Below are positions 1 to 8,381 of a stretch of DNA of 64,000 nt, piece after piece. The DNA comes from Aureimonas frigidaquae (GTDB lineage: Bacteria; Pseudomonadota; Alphaproteobacteria; Rhizobiales; Rhizobiaceae), in assembly GCF_001463905.1 (NCBI RefSeq), contig NZ_BBWR01000016.1:124001-188000 (forward strand), given 5' to 3'. The notes beneath the pieces are model-generated. The model was given only the letters and a program-made list of their open reading frames with translations, was not told where the DNA came from and ran no database searches. Position 1 is the stretch's first letter, and each line of letters opens with the position of its first letter. Position numbers and translations under genes: made by a program.

Positions 1-659
1 CCCGCCCCGCCATCGGACCAATGTCTCGCCCAATGTTGACCCACGCTTTGATCCGGTATCGTTCGGTTATCGACCGGCAATCCGGTTCTGATCAAATCAA
101 CAATCATTCCCGTCGTCTCTTTAAAGACGATAAAATACCCATCGGGTGCGGAGTCCTGAAGTATGGTCACCCGATCATTGAAATATTGCCATGGATCGAG
201 CGGTGCATAGTTAAGCGCTTTGTATATGAATTTGTTTAGGCCGAGTTGTGCCAGCCTTCGGAAATTGGTGAGTGCTGTGTCGTTGGTTCTCTGAGCCTCA
301 AACGCGAAAAACTCTATCATCGCCATACAGACAACGTCAGGGTAAGCGTAATATGGGGACCCGTTTCGAGTTATCTCGAGATACAACGTGTGATTATCGA
401 ATCCTTGCTCCTGTAGATAATCCTGGAAATATCTGGCTCTCCCGCGGGGCAGGATGTCAGTTCCCCAGTTATCCTCCCATTCTTTCGAGATCTCCTGAAT
501 GGTTGATCGAGCAGCACCAGTAATTGCAGCAAGGCCGCGCTGCGTTAGGTACGTCATGCCGTTGTCGAGGACGCCCATTTCGATACCGTCGACGTCTCTT
601 TCGACTTGAATATCGAGGTCTAGTGGTAGCTGAGCGGGGGTGGCCGGAGTTTTAGCCAT
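1..659 (-). CDS. KilA-N/BstA-like phage-associated protein, C-terminus outside window
   Basis: An uninterrupted frame runs from ATG at 659 to the window edge, giving 219 codons with no stop. It is preceded by an AGAGG ribosome binding site 5 bases upstream. The N-terminal third (about residues 25-65) reads MGVLDNGMTYLTQRGLAAIT followed by a helix with a TIQEIS motif, like the DNA-binding KilA-N/antirepressor-type domains of prophage proteins. The later part has a conserved-looking DRVTILQDSAPDGYF stretch. From memory this layout resembles the BstA family of prophage-encoded abortive-infection proteins, but I could not run a search. A P63C-type or plain antirepressor protein is the alternative. 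Nothing readable lies between it and the next gene at 1198. Confidence 0.7.
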   Translation of the reverse strand, partial: MAKTPATPAQLPLDLDIQVERDVDGIEMGVLDNGMTYLTQRGLAAITGAARSTIQEISKEWEDNWGTDILPRGRARYFQDYLQEQGFDNHTLYLEITRNGSPYYAYPDVVCMAMIEFFAFEAQRTNDTALTNFRRLAQLGLNKFIYKALNYAPLDPWQYFNDRVTILQDSAPDGYFIVFKETTGMIVDLIRTGLPVDNRTIPDQSVGQHWARHWSDGGA

Positions 660-865
660 TTTACCTCTAACACACTGTTATCAAACAACATTGGGCGGCC
701 GGGGAGGGGTACCCAGAATCTGATTGTTGCATGAAAAACAGTTGACTGTCGACAACGCTGTCTGGGTCTTGCGTGTGTTCTTATATTCCAAGCTACATGC
801 CCCGCTCAGACTTCGTTCTGTGAATGGCTTTCCCAATCCCGCGAGTAGCCTAGCCTAAAATCACT

Positions 866-1198
866 TTAATCCAGATCCGCGACGGCCCGAGTCAGGTCCT
901 CATTTTCATCGCTTTTATAAAGTTCACTTTCATCGATACCGAATGTCTCGCTTACCGATTTTGCGGAAATCGGTTTCGATAAAGGAGCGACTTCTCCAAC
1001 GAACTTTCCCGCATCTACAAAGTCGTTCGGAAGGCCAGCAAATTCGTCGCGCACATCTCTATTTTCGGATTGTTCGCTTTCCTTGCTAGGGCTGGTCGCT
1101 CGATGAACTGGTCCATCATTAAGCGCTTCATCGAATATGCGAGCGTCACTTTCCGTAGGGGCTCCGTCGTACTTAGACGACCCGTGATTTGCCGGCAT
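866..1198 (-). CDS. hypothetical acidic protein, 110 aa
   Basis: An AAAGGA motif 8 bases before the ATG supports this start. The protein is hydrophilic, rich in Asp, Glu and Ser, with no membrane segment and no motif I recognise. The last third (ETFGIDESELYKSDENEDL) looks like one short acidic helix. An overlapping 62-codon frame with ATG at 1203 lacks a better start and is probably a shadow. Function unknown; accessory gene of the island. Confidence 0.5.
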   Translation of the reverse strand: MPANHGSSKYDGAPTESDARIFDEALNDGPVHRATSPSKESEQSENRDVRDEFAGLPNDFVDAGKFVGEVAPLSKPISAKSVSETFGIDESELYKSDENEDLTRAVADLD

Positions 1199-1380
1199 TG
1201 CATATTCCTTTCGGCTTGGTGGTGTCAGATGTAGGAGGATACGGGACTAGGGGTATCTAATGACCCTGCGCTTACAGCCTCAAATGAGATCGAGGACATG
1301 TGCAAATACGTGCTCTCCGTCGCCGAAGTGTCATGTAAGCTGATAGGGCGTTATTGTCCGTAATTTTGAGTAGCTAGTGG

Positions 1381-1599
1381 CTAGAACGTCTTGCCGGCCA
1401 TCCAATCCCGGATCTCGCGGTCAGCGTCAGCTTTAGATCGACCTGAACGATCTCGAACCATGGTTGCAAGCTGCTGTTCGTTGTGAATGGTGGTTACATC
1501 ATATCGTGTTAGGAATGGCCAACGTCTCATGGCGTCGACCATGTATCCCCGCTTGCGAACGACTGTCTCAGTCGCTTCACCACCTTGGTAGCCAAACAT
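1381..1599 (-). CDS. small CsbD-like protein, copy A
   Basis: A 72-residue protein with a GGAG site 8 bases before the ATG. The C-terminal half has the pattern W-x-LT-x-D-x-TI-x(4)-QL-x(3)-V-x-R-x(2)-SK-x-DAD, which resembles the repeat of CsbD-type stress proteins (W..LT..D......L......G.s...A). It is 40/72 identical to the gene at 3253-3471 on the opposite strand, so the two are inverted paralogues about 1.7 kb apart. The shared N-terminal block is MFGY-x-G-x-E. Conservation between the copies is the strongest evidence that both are real genes. The CsbD assignment is an inference from pattern only. Confidence 0.65.
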   Translation of the reverse strand: MFGYQGGEATETVVRKRGYMVDAMRRWPFLTRYDVTTIHNEQQLATMVRDRSGRSKADADREIRDWMAGKTF

Positions 1600-1797
1600 G
1601 GGAGTAACTCCGTTAGGCGGAAGTGCCGGAGGCTAGTTCGAGCCACATTCATGTTCGAACAATCATCAACGCCTAGATTGGATGTGGTGCTTGCAAATCA
1701 ATTCACAACCGGTGCTGATAAGAAATGTGGAAATCAGTTGCCGATTATGCAGCCCGCTTAAATGCCAACCATCGGTATGCACCGAGAACCTTCTAAA

Positions 1798-2256
1798 TTA
1801 CGGCCCAAGTGCAAGCATGTCTGCTTCCCCGGGGCCGTTTAGGATACGGAGCATTTCCTCAGCCTGTTTTACGCTCATGCGTGCCATCTCAACACCGTTG
1901 ATTTCGACAGGCATCCCGGTGGTGATGCGAATAATAGTCCATGTGTAACTTGTGTCGCCTAGCAGACGATACTTCGGCGTTCGAGCTCCGAATAACCGGT
2001 CCAAAAATGTTGCGGGCGTAAGCGTTTGTCTCTGCCGAACCGGAAAATCTCGTCGTGCATATAGCTCCTCAATTTCTTCGCCTTCATATTGGCTAAAGCT
2101 CGAAACAATTTTGCAAACGCCGCGACGTTCAGATTTGTCGCTGATGACAAAGCATACTGCTTGCCATAAATGCTCGAACGATTTTCGCCTTCGCGCTTTT
2201 GGATTGCGAGACCTGCCACCCCGCCATGTAAGCTCGGCAGGTGCGTCATAGTCCAT
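1798..2256 (-). CDS. hypothetical protein, 152 aa
   Basis: A strong GGGAGG site sits 6 bases before the ATG. The protein starts with a basic segment (residues 12-25, RGGRSRNPKARRRKS), continues with mixed alpha/beta sequence and ends in an acidic helix. No catalytic motif or membrane span is visible. A 96-residue frame on the same strand and a 99-residue frame on the opposite strand overlap it but have no ribosome binding site. The basic N-terminus could bind nucleic acid, but that is speculation. Confidence 0.6.
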   Translation of the reverse strand: MDYDAPAELTWRGGRSRNPKARRRKSFEHLWQAVCFVISDKSERRGVCKIVSSFSQYEGEEIEELYARRDFPVRQRQTLTPATFLDRLFGARTPKYRLLGDTSYTWTIIRITTGMPVEINGVEMARMSVKQAEEMLRILNGPGEADMLALGP

Positions 2257-2282
2257 GAAAGGCCTCCCGCAAAAACCTATCC

Positions 2283-2486
2283 TCAGTCTATTATGCGTGC
2301 AAATGGGTATGTGGGTTCGGTGCCCGCGCGATCGCGTTTGCTGAACTTTCTAACTGACAGTTTCGTTGACCGGTCGCTGTTGGATCGGCGCATGAACGCA
2401 TCGTAGATGCCTTTAGGTTCCGTATGATCCGTGGCGGCACTTGAAGGATGAACAGTCACCGAAGGGTACTTGGACATGTAAGCCAT
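2283..2486 (-). CDS. hypothetical protein, 67 aa
   Basis: A GGGAG site lies 7 bases before the ATG. The product is basic and hydrophilic, with a C-terminal half rich in Arg, Ser and Lys (AFMRRSNSDRSTKLSVRKFS). It is upstream of, and on the same strand as, the gene ending at 1798, separated by 26 bp, so the two may be co-transcribed. No family recognised. Confidence 0.45.
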   Translation of the reverse strand: MAYMSKYPSVTVHPSSAATDHTEPKGIYDAFMRRSNSDRSTKLSVRKFSKRDRAGTEPTYPFARIID

Positions 2487-3252
2487 AAAAAATCTCCCGG
2501 GATTTGCGCAAGGATTCTAAATGATCTATTCATTAAAATATGTAGCTCCGAAAAAAACAAAAACAATGGCGGCTGTTTGAAATTCAAACTGGCCAATCAT
2601 TTTGACGAAATATTATGCAATCGATTTGTCGGTTTGGCCAATTTAATTGTCGATGAAGTTAACATACATCGATAGGTAGGCTGGCTCCCGGTTGAAGGCG
2701 ATCTAATTGGACGCATCTACGTGTTCAACTGCGGGCGGCGTTAAATGGCGATTGCTTGGTACCGGGTAACCATCATGCAGGACACTAAGATCGTTCGTGA
2801 GAGACCAGCGTATTGGCCAGATGACCATAATCCTAAGCCGTATCTAAACAAGCTATGGAAAAGTGGGGAGCCGGGGTAGGCAAGGCCACGGTCGGCACCT
2901 GCGTCATATCCTGCGAGAGAATTTGAGGCAGATCCGTAATGGCGTCGAATGTTGTCCAGCGCTAGGTAACCCCACGTACGCTTGGGATAATCGATTGGGT
3001 TCAACACCTAATCAAATGTATTCGCTGACAGGATATTAAACCTAACATATAATCGGATAGATTGTCCGGAGACAGTTCTGGACAGGCCGTTGTGGGGCAG
3101 CCGTTCGCGGGACAGCTTCGTAATAATTGTCTAGTGCCCCTAGCTAATGCTTGGATTAAGAGTACATATGCCACCAGGGTGTTGAAGATTTCGAAATTTG
3201 GGTATCCAACTGTCTTTGCCGCTGGCTCTCCCACCCGATGGAGCTCACCCTT
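2487..3252. other. 766-bp stretch without a convincing gene
   Basis: AT-rich for this genome, especially 2500-2680. Frames of 75 to 88 codons exist on both strands (for example 2741-3007 minus and 3062-3304 plus), but they overlap one another, begin at GTG or lack a ribosome binding site, and match nothing I recognise. Probably intergenic island DNA. Confidence 0.5.
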
Positions 3253-3471
3253 ATGTTTGGATATATGGGTGACGAAAGCGACAAAACTGTTGCGCGGAAA
3301 ATAGCGTATGCGGCGGGAGCTCAGCGCCGCTGGCCTCTCCTAACGCGATGCGATCTTACGACGCTCCACAATGAGCTGCAGCTCGCTTCGATTGTCAAAG
3401 ATCGCTCGGAGCCTTCTAAACGTGACGGGGACGCCGCCGTTCACGTCTGGATGGAGGAAAAGGATTTCTGA
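3253..3471 (+). CDS. small CsbD-like protein, copy B
   Basis: The ATG at 3253 is preferred over the one at 3238 because GGAG lies 9 bases before it and because it makes the protein the same length (72 residues) as its paralogue at 1381-1599. The two share MFGY, RRWP, LTR, HNE and a C-terminal WM-x(2)-K-x-F signature, 40 identical residues in all. The orientation is opposite, so the pair flanks the 1600-3252 segment as an inverted duplication at protein level. Like copy A it resembles the CsbD repeat; no function is proven. Confidence 0.65.
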   Translation: MFGYMGDESDKTVARKIAYAAGAQRRWPLLTRCDLTTLHNELQLASIVKDRSEPSKRDGDAAVHVWMEEKDF

Positions 3472-3527
3472 TGCTAAAGCGCGATGACTATATTTCTTAC
3501 GTCCACACCTACTCTTGAGGCTCTGCC

Positions 3528-3725
3528 ATGACTAGCGTCACCACCATGTATGGCTTGAACAATCTTACTATTGTACCTGAGCTTTTTCCTGGGCTGAAAA
3601 GTTTCGAAATGCGCTCGATTATCGCTGCAGCGGCCGAAAAGCGGGCGCGACGAACCCGCATGGATCTTGAAGATGCCATGAACTCGGTCCGTTGGCCGAT
3701 AGGTCCCTTGGAGAGCGCGTCATGA
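3528..3725 (+). CDS. hypothetical protein, 65 aa
   Basis: GAGG occurs 7 bases before the ATG. Its TGA overlaps the ATG of the next gene (ATGA at 3722-3725), which strongly suggests translational coupling and supports both genes. The C-terminal half is a charged helix (AAAAEKRARRTRMDLEDAM). No known domain recognised. Confidence 0.55.
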   Translation: MTSVTTMYGLNNLTIVPELFPGLKSFEMRSIIAAAAEKRARRTRMDLEDAMNSVRWPIGPLESAS

Positions 3726-3901
3726 AATACAACATGACCCAATTCTACCTAGATCGCGCAGAAGAGTGCCGGGCTGCATCGATGCAGACCAACCTTGCAA
3801 ATGTAAAAAAGAAACACATTGATGCCGAGGCTAGCTGGCGGGCTATGGCGCTGATCTCGACAGAGACCCAGCAGGGCAACCCGTATTCATCCAAGACATA
3901 A
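3722..3901 (+). CDS. small conserved alphaproteobacterial protein, 59 aa
   Basis: Translationally coupled to the preceding gene by an ATGA overlap, with GGAG upstream. The sequence has the pattern YLDRAEECR-x(8)-L-x-NVK-x(2)-H-x-DAEASWRAMA. I know this pattern from many short uncharacterised alphaproteobacterial proteins that carry a Y-x-x-RA-x-EC...AW-x-AMA signature. It should form two helices. Function unknown. Confidence 0.65.
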   Translation: MKYNMTQFYLDRAEECRAASMQTNLANVKKKHIDAEASWRAMALISTETQQGNPYSSKT

Positions 3902-3993
3902 GCTAACGGGCTGGCAGTAATGTCGTACTGGCGCGAGACAGGGTGACCTGCCCAGCCGTCATTCAGCGGCAATAGGAGTCTTACCGATTTATG

Positions 3994-4268
3994 TTACGCC
4001 GTAGGGCGCGATTTGACCAACCAGTAGCGACGCAAGCCTTTATCTAGCGGAATTTTGGAGCCGGTTGCGGCAAGTGTTCCGGCGAAGGCCGTCGGGGCCT
4101 GCTATCCAAGTGAGGAATGCGGTCGCGCGGAGCTGAAGTCATGACTCCATTCGGCGACGGCGCTGCGGGCATGGTCAAGGGCGACGAATAGGCTCTCATT
4201 CAAGAGCTCGTCCCGCGTCCGGCCGGTGAAGATCTCCCACATAACCGTTCGGCATCGGCTTTCCCGGG
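3994..4268 (-). pseudogene. IS3-family transposase (OrfB) C-terminal remnant
   Basis: On the minus strand the reading PGKADAERL, then after a shift of frame FTGRTRDELLNESLF ... ARPHSSLG, matches the C-terminal part of the IS3-family rve integrase (typical form PGK...FNGRLRDE.LNE.LF......R.DYN..RPHSSLGY.TP). There is a frameshift near 4240-4245. A TAG at 4102-4104 stands where the family has Tyr in SLGYQTP, and readable sequence continues to a TAA at 3994. No terminal inverted repeat or OrfA was seen nearby. This is a decayed IS. Confidence 0.7.
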
Positions 4269-4439
4269 ACAATGTATTGTTATTCGGCGGGTGATCCTTC
4301 TACCTGGCGGCGCGATGGCGTATGAGGTGAACTCCCTGCCGTACCCACTCCCCCTGTAGTGCTATAATTGCTACTTTGTAATCAACTTACCGGGCAATGA
4401 TACCCGTAGCTTAATTTTCCGCTGGTAACGATCGCGTCG

Positions 4440-4859
4440 CTATAGCCGGCCTGCCATCCTTCGCATCAGGAGTTGGGGTATCTTTCCATCCGGGAGTATC
4501 TCCTGCAGATGGTTACAGACGACATCGGCGGAGAACGGCTTCTAAAACCGTGCTCCCTCGGGCATCACGCCGGGCCCGGGCTTTTCTACGCCGGAAGTGA
4601 CGATAATGCAGATGTGCGGCCAACTCTCCGCGGTCAGTCTGGCCAGTTCGAAGCCGTCACGCTCACTCGGCGGCATCTGGACGTCGGAGAACAGGAGCTG
4701 GATGCTTTTGGCATTCTCCTTTAGGACCGCTAGTGCTGCATCAACATTGGCAGCCTGGAAGGTCCTGAACCCTGCATCCTCGAGGATCTGGCAGGCGTCC
4801 ATGGCAATGAAGGCGTCGTCGTCCGCTACCAAGGCGTAAGGGGAGTCGTCTTCGAGCAT
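4440..4859 (-). pseudogene. CheY-like response regulator receiver interrupted by an in-frame amber codon
   Basis: Residues 1-105 form a near-complete receiver domain: acidic DDD pocket at residues 13-15, phospho-acceptor Asp in LLFSDVQMP, and the Thr/Ser of IIVTSG. At 4542-4544 the codon is TAG. The same frame then continues KPFSADVV for 33 codons to a second TAG at 4440-4442. KP is the invariant lysine-proline pair of receiver domains, so the amber falls one residue before the essential lysine. A single change from TTG (Leu) would explain it. The uninterrupted protein would be 139 residues, single-domain size. Either it is a fresh pseudogene or the amber is read through; I favour pseudogene. 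Confidence 0.75.
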
Positions 4860-4939
4860 ATCCTGCCACCTTCAAGGGATCTTGTGGCAAACGGCTCGTC
4901 TCCAGCTTTCGATCCGCTGAGGAGCGAAGATGGGCATCT

Positions 4940-5158
4940 TCAATTGTTAGGCGCACGCCCTTCGGGTTCTTGGCCGTCGAGATCGCGCTTAAGCCGCCGC
5001 TCCAAACCAGCCAATCCAGCTGCGAGGTTGGCGATGGCGTGATGCAGTTCCACCATCTCCTCTGCTGAAAGTGGATCGTGGCGGCCGCGCAGTCCGGCCT
5101 CCAGCCCATCTGCAATTTTCCGAGCATAGGCGACGCCGTCTGAAAGCCTGTTCGACAT
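4940..5158 (-). CDS. hypothetical helical protein, 72 aa
   Basis: The ATG at 5158 has AAGGA 6 bases upstream, better than the longer frame starting at 5434. The protein is predicted helical, with heptad-like Leu spacing in the second half (AIANLAAGLAGLERRLKRDL), so a short coiled coil is likely. It lies directly upstream of the interrupted receiver gene on the same strand with 80 bp between them, so the two may have formed one unit. No family recognised. Confidence 0.55.
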   Translation of the reverse strand: MSNRLSDGVAYARKIADGLEAGLRGRHDPLSAEEMVELHHAIANLAAGLAGLERRLKRDLDGQEPEGRAPNN

Positions 5159-5207
5159 TCGATATCCTTGAGCGATCTGCTTAAGACCAGCAGACGCATG
5201 CCCTATC

Positions 5208-5429
5208 ATGGCCGTTGGAAATTTCGCCACCCGCCGCAGCCTATTGAAACAGCCCACTCCTGCCGCAATTCCGTTGACGGCAACGGAGGTCGGTGTGGCG
5301 ATTGTTGGTTTCAAGGTTTCAATCTCTAAGGGCGGCCACGTGTTGCACGAGGTGGAAGAGGCTTGGGAAGAAACCGAAAACCCGAACCGGTATATGAACG
5401 AAGTGATGGAAGCTCGGGAGGCTGAGTAG
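5208..5429 (+). CDS. possible small protein, 73 aa (doubtful)
   Basis: An open frame of 73 codons with an acidic C-terminal helix (HEVEEAWEETENPNRYMNEV). There is no clear ribosome binding site before the ATG. It is kept only because it fills a gap between two minus-strand genes and its composition is protein-like. The opposite strand here could instead be an N-terminal extension of the gene at 4940-5158. Confidence 0.25.
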   Translation: MAVGNFATRRSLLKQPTPAAIPLTATEVGVAIVGFKVSISKGGHVLHEVEEAWEETENPNRYMNEVMEAREAE

Positions 5430-5473
5430 TTCAAGTTTCCTCAAGGGTCCCACACCATATCTTACGAGCGGAT

Positions 5474-5722
5474 CTAGCTCTCATCACGCTTCGGCTTGGC
5501 TATCTGCCGAACAATTTGATCGGCAACCGAAGCATACTCGGTCCGCGGTAGCGCTCGAAGCTGCGCACCCTGTGCATATCGGGTGAACGCCTCGGACAGC
5601 TCGGCTGGCGTCCATCCTGCCTCGAGCGCCTCGCGCTCAAGCTCACCAACTGCTTCCTGAATAATGCGCGCGCACTCTCGGGCTCGATCAGGTCGGAATG
5701 GCGTCGGGGGATGGATCTTCAT
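5474..5722 (-). CDS. hypothetical protein coupled to the large recombinase, 82 aa
   Basis: Its ATG overlaps the stop of the recombinase gene (ATGA at 5719-5722), so the two are one transcription and translation unit. The protein is mostly helical and charged (RARECARIIQEAVGELEREA), with no catalytic motif. Small genes placed directly after an integrase are often recombination directionality or accessory factors. That role is inferred from position only. Confidence 0.6.
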   Translation of the reverse strand: MKIHPPTPFRPDRARECARIIQEAVGELEREALEAGWTPAELSEAFTRYAQGAQLRALPRTEYASVADQIVRQIAKPKRDES

Positions 5723-7587
5723 CGAGGGGATCTCCGGGGCACATGTTTGTCATCAGACCATATCATGTCCACGATGTCCGAGGCTTTGCGAGCCTTCTCC
5801 CCTGGCAGGAAGCGGCCGTAGTGCTTTTCGATGGTCGCCGCTGTGTCGTGAATTGCGTAGCTGGCGATCTCGTACGAGCCAGTCGCCTTTAGGACATGTG
5901 TCGCCCGCACATCACGGACATTGTGTGGGCCATGCGGCAGCAGACCCTGAACGGCGCCGCGCTTGGTGTAGGGGTTGTAGATCCCGTATTTGCGGGTGAT
6001 GCGATACCAGTGGTGGGTCATCGAAGCGATCGACATAGTGACATCGTCGTCCTGTCGGCGACCCTTCCTCACAAACATCGTACTCGGATCTTTGGCAGGA
6101 CCGATCAGTCGGGCGCGATGCCGCTTTACCCAAAGATCCATCCGCTCTGCAAAGCGTCCTGAGTTGCCCAGCTCTACCAACAGGGGCTTCCCGCCGAAAA
6201 ATCGTGAATGAGCGTTCTTGAAGGCTGAAAGCGGTACGTACAATTCCCACGCGCCTGTATCCGCGCGCTTGCGGATCTCGCCGGCCTGCATCTTCTCGAG
6301 GTCGCTTTCCTTCGTTCCCAGCTGCCCTGGACGAGCCAGCCGAAGCTCTCGAAGGTTGCGCTGGCGCAGGCCCGTTTTAAGCGCGATGTGGACCAGGAGA
6401 TAATCGCGTGTCGCCTCCGCGGCGCCCAGCGGGTCGGTTCGCTCTGACGGTTTCCACTTAAGGATCTCGTCTTCGATGCGGCGATACACGTCCGCAGGCT
6501 TCGGCGCTGCCAGGACAGGGAGTATTGGCTCCGCAGGATCACGGTGTCCGCGCATGACCCGCTTGATGTCGTGGGTTCGTCCTCGGACATGGCCCAACAT
6601 TCGAAGGCAGGCACCATGCCAGTCGGACGCGATATCAGCGATTTGGTCCGGTGTAATGAAGCCGTCGATTGGCCGAAGTGCCTTCGCCAGTCCTGGGCTC
6701 TGATAGAGCCAGCCGGTTCTTGGTTGCAGCAGGCCATTGATGGCTATCAGCAGTGAAAACTCGTTGGTGCCGTAAAAGCCGCGGCGCCGCTCACGCCAGT
6801 TCAAATACCAGTCGCATAATTCAGGCGACAGACAGAGGGCGAACGTCATTGCCTCAAGCGGTAGACCTGCGCCGCTTGCGGGAGAGGCCGGGTCAGCAGA
6901 TAGCGCCCCGAAGAACCTACTGAAGTTACCTGCATGATGAGCAGCGGTTGCGCTCTTCCAGCGGCCCAGCCGCTCCAAGCCAACGGGAGCGAACGCACTG
7001 GTGCGGAACGCTAATAGGCTTTGCATTTCCTGCTGAAGGGCCTGGGGCGCATCTCGTACGAGAGGCGACCGCCGGCTCTTCTGCGGATCGGTAGTCGGCC
7101 GGTAGTTCAGCGGTATGTTCTCGAACCGCAGGCTGAAGGGCTTATCCCGCATCTCGCCAACATACCGACGATACTCAGTCTGCTGGTGGAAGACAGTCGA
7201 CCTGACCCATTCCAGGATCTGAGTGCGATCTTTCCTCGGCCGTCGATCGAAGTCGTCGGGAAGATGCCAGGCGAGGGTATGAACTTCCCGGTAGGACATC
7301 TCCGCCCGGTTCCGAGCGTACAACCGAACGTCGCGTGGAAGGAGGTCCGTCAGTTCATAGCGCGCAAGACCGAAGTGTTGTTCAACCCTAAGAGTGAAGT
7401 CCACTGACTTGGCAGAAGAGGGTAGGGTTCGACCAGCCAACCAACGGTAGATCGTGTCAGCGCGCGGGCCGGGATGGCCGTCCTTAGCCATCTCTGCGGC
7501 GACTTTTGATGCGAAATGGCCGCGAACTCTTAGCTGCTCGCGCACTGCGACTGCAAACGGGTGATCGAACCGAGCCTTGGTCACCAA
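5719..7587 (-). CDS. large tyrosine-recombinase-like integrase, 622 aa
   Basis: The C-terminal 230 residues carry the tyrosine recombinase signature: first catalytic Arg in HIALKTGLRQRNLRELRL, the H-x-x-R box in HNVRDVRATHVLK, a His in YAIHDT, and the nucleophile Tyr in IEKHYGRF. The N-terminal 60 residues include a helix-turn-helix-like segment (ADTIYRWLAGRTLPS). At 622 residues it is longer than phage integrases (350-450), closer to the large recombinases of some plasmid and ICE-like elements. It overlaps the following 82-residue gene by 4 bp. It should catalyse DNA strand exchange for one of the elements in this island; its attachment site is unknown. Confidence 0.75.
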   Translation of the reverse strand: MVTKARFDHPFAVAVREQLRVRGHFASKVAAEMAKDGHPGPRADTIYRWLAGRTLPSSAKSVDFTLRVEQHFGLARYELTDLLPRDVRLYARNRAEMSYREVHTLAWHLPDDFDRRPRKDRTQILEWVRSTVFHQQTEYRRYVGEMRDKPFSLRFENIPLNYRPTTDPQKSRRSPLVRDAPQALQQEMQSLLAFRTSAFAPVGLERLGRWKSATAAHHAGNFSRFFGALSADPASPASGAGLPLEAMTFALCLSPELCDWYLNWRERRRGFYGTNEFSLLIAINGLLQPRTGWLYQSPGLAKALRPIDGFITPDQIADIASDWHGACLRMLGHVRGRTHDIKRVMRGHRDPAEPILPVLAAPKPADVYRRIEDEILKWKPSERTDPLGAAEATRDYLLVHIALKTGLRQRNLRELRLARPGQLGTKESDLEKMQAGEIRKRADTGAWELYVPLSAFKNAHSRFFGGKPLLVELGNSGRFAERMDLWVKRHRARLIGPAKDPSTMFVRKGRRQDDDVTMSIASMTHHWYRITRKYGIYNPYTKRGAVQGLLPHGPHNVRDVRATHVLKATGSYEIASYAIHDTAATIEKHYGRFLPGEKARKASDIVDMIWSDDKHVPRRSPR

Positions 7588-8381
7588 CGCCTCCGATGAT
7601 TTATCGAGATGTCAGCAAATGCACCATGTTGGATCACGGACCCTGCGGCCGTACACCGGGCCCTAAGTCATTATGATCGACTGCGATGATTGGCGCAGCC
7701 TAGGGACTGCTCGTCAAGCGTTGGTTTGGTGTCAGCTACCTCCGTCGGAGCGTCCATTTGCTGACCCACTTGATATCCTTGGTCGATATCATTTGTCGGG
7801 CCGTATTGGGGCTGTTGGGAAGGGCAGCTTGGGAAAGCCGAAGCTGATATCGATGATTGGCTCGTTTGGTTGTGGCCGTTCATGTAGCAATTGGTGAAGC
7901 CATGCAGAACGCAACGCGGTTACCGGTCTGCCGTCCTCTTCCGAGACCCGTCCGTGTTTTACCTCGCCATTACAATGCGGAGCGTGGATCTATCGGTTGA
8001 TGAAGGCGGCGCGGTCACTCTCATAAGGTTGCCGAGCTTCCAAGTGTCACGCTCGTGAGGGACCCTGTCAGCGATGCCCCAAGGCACTGATTGGCGAAGA
8101 AGGGTTCACTAACCCGTCGGCAGTGTTGGGGTGGAAAGGAGACTGGCAGGTTTTGGTAACAGGATGCGAGAGACAGGCCATGCGCCATCGTTGCGTGATC
8201 GAACCATCCATGCATATTGCTCACACGAACAGCAACAAGTTTATGCTGCGGGATGACGTTTGGAGTGCGCCGAGCGTCTGCGACGTCACTGCCGAGATTT
8301 CGGCGGCTATGCCCTAACTGTTCATCGCGCGTTCAAGACCGAAGTCTGGATTTCGCGTTGGTCTGACCTCAAGGTGCTGCG
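7588..8381. other. 794-bp stretch without a convincing gene
   Basis: Only short overlapping frames of 64 to 86 codons on both strands, none with a good ribosome binding site or recognisable sequence. It separates the minus-strand recombinase from the plus-strand gene at 8382, so promoters for both probably lie here. I could not pick a convincing -35/-10 pair. Confidence 0.5.

Noticed and set aside
2741-3007. An 88-codon minus-strand ORF
   Set aside because: GTG start without ribosome binding site, overlapped by other equally weak frames on both strands.
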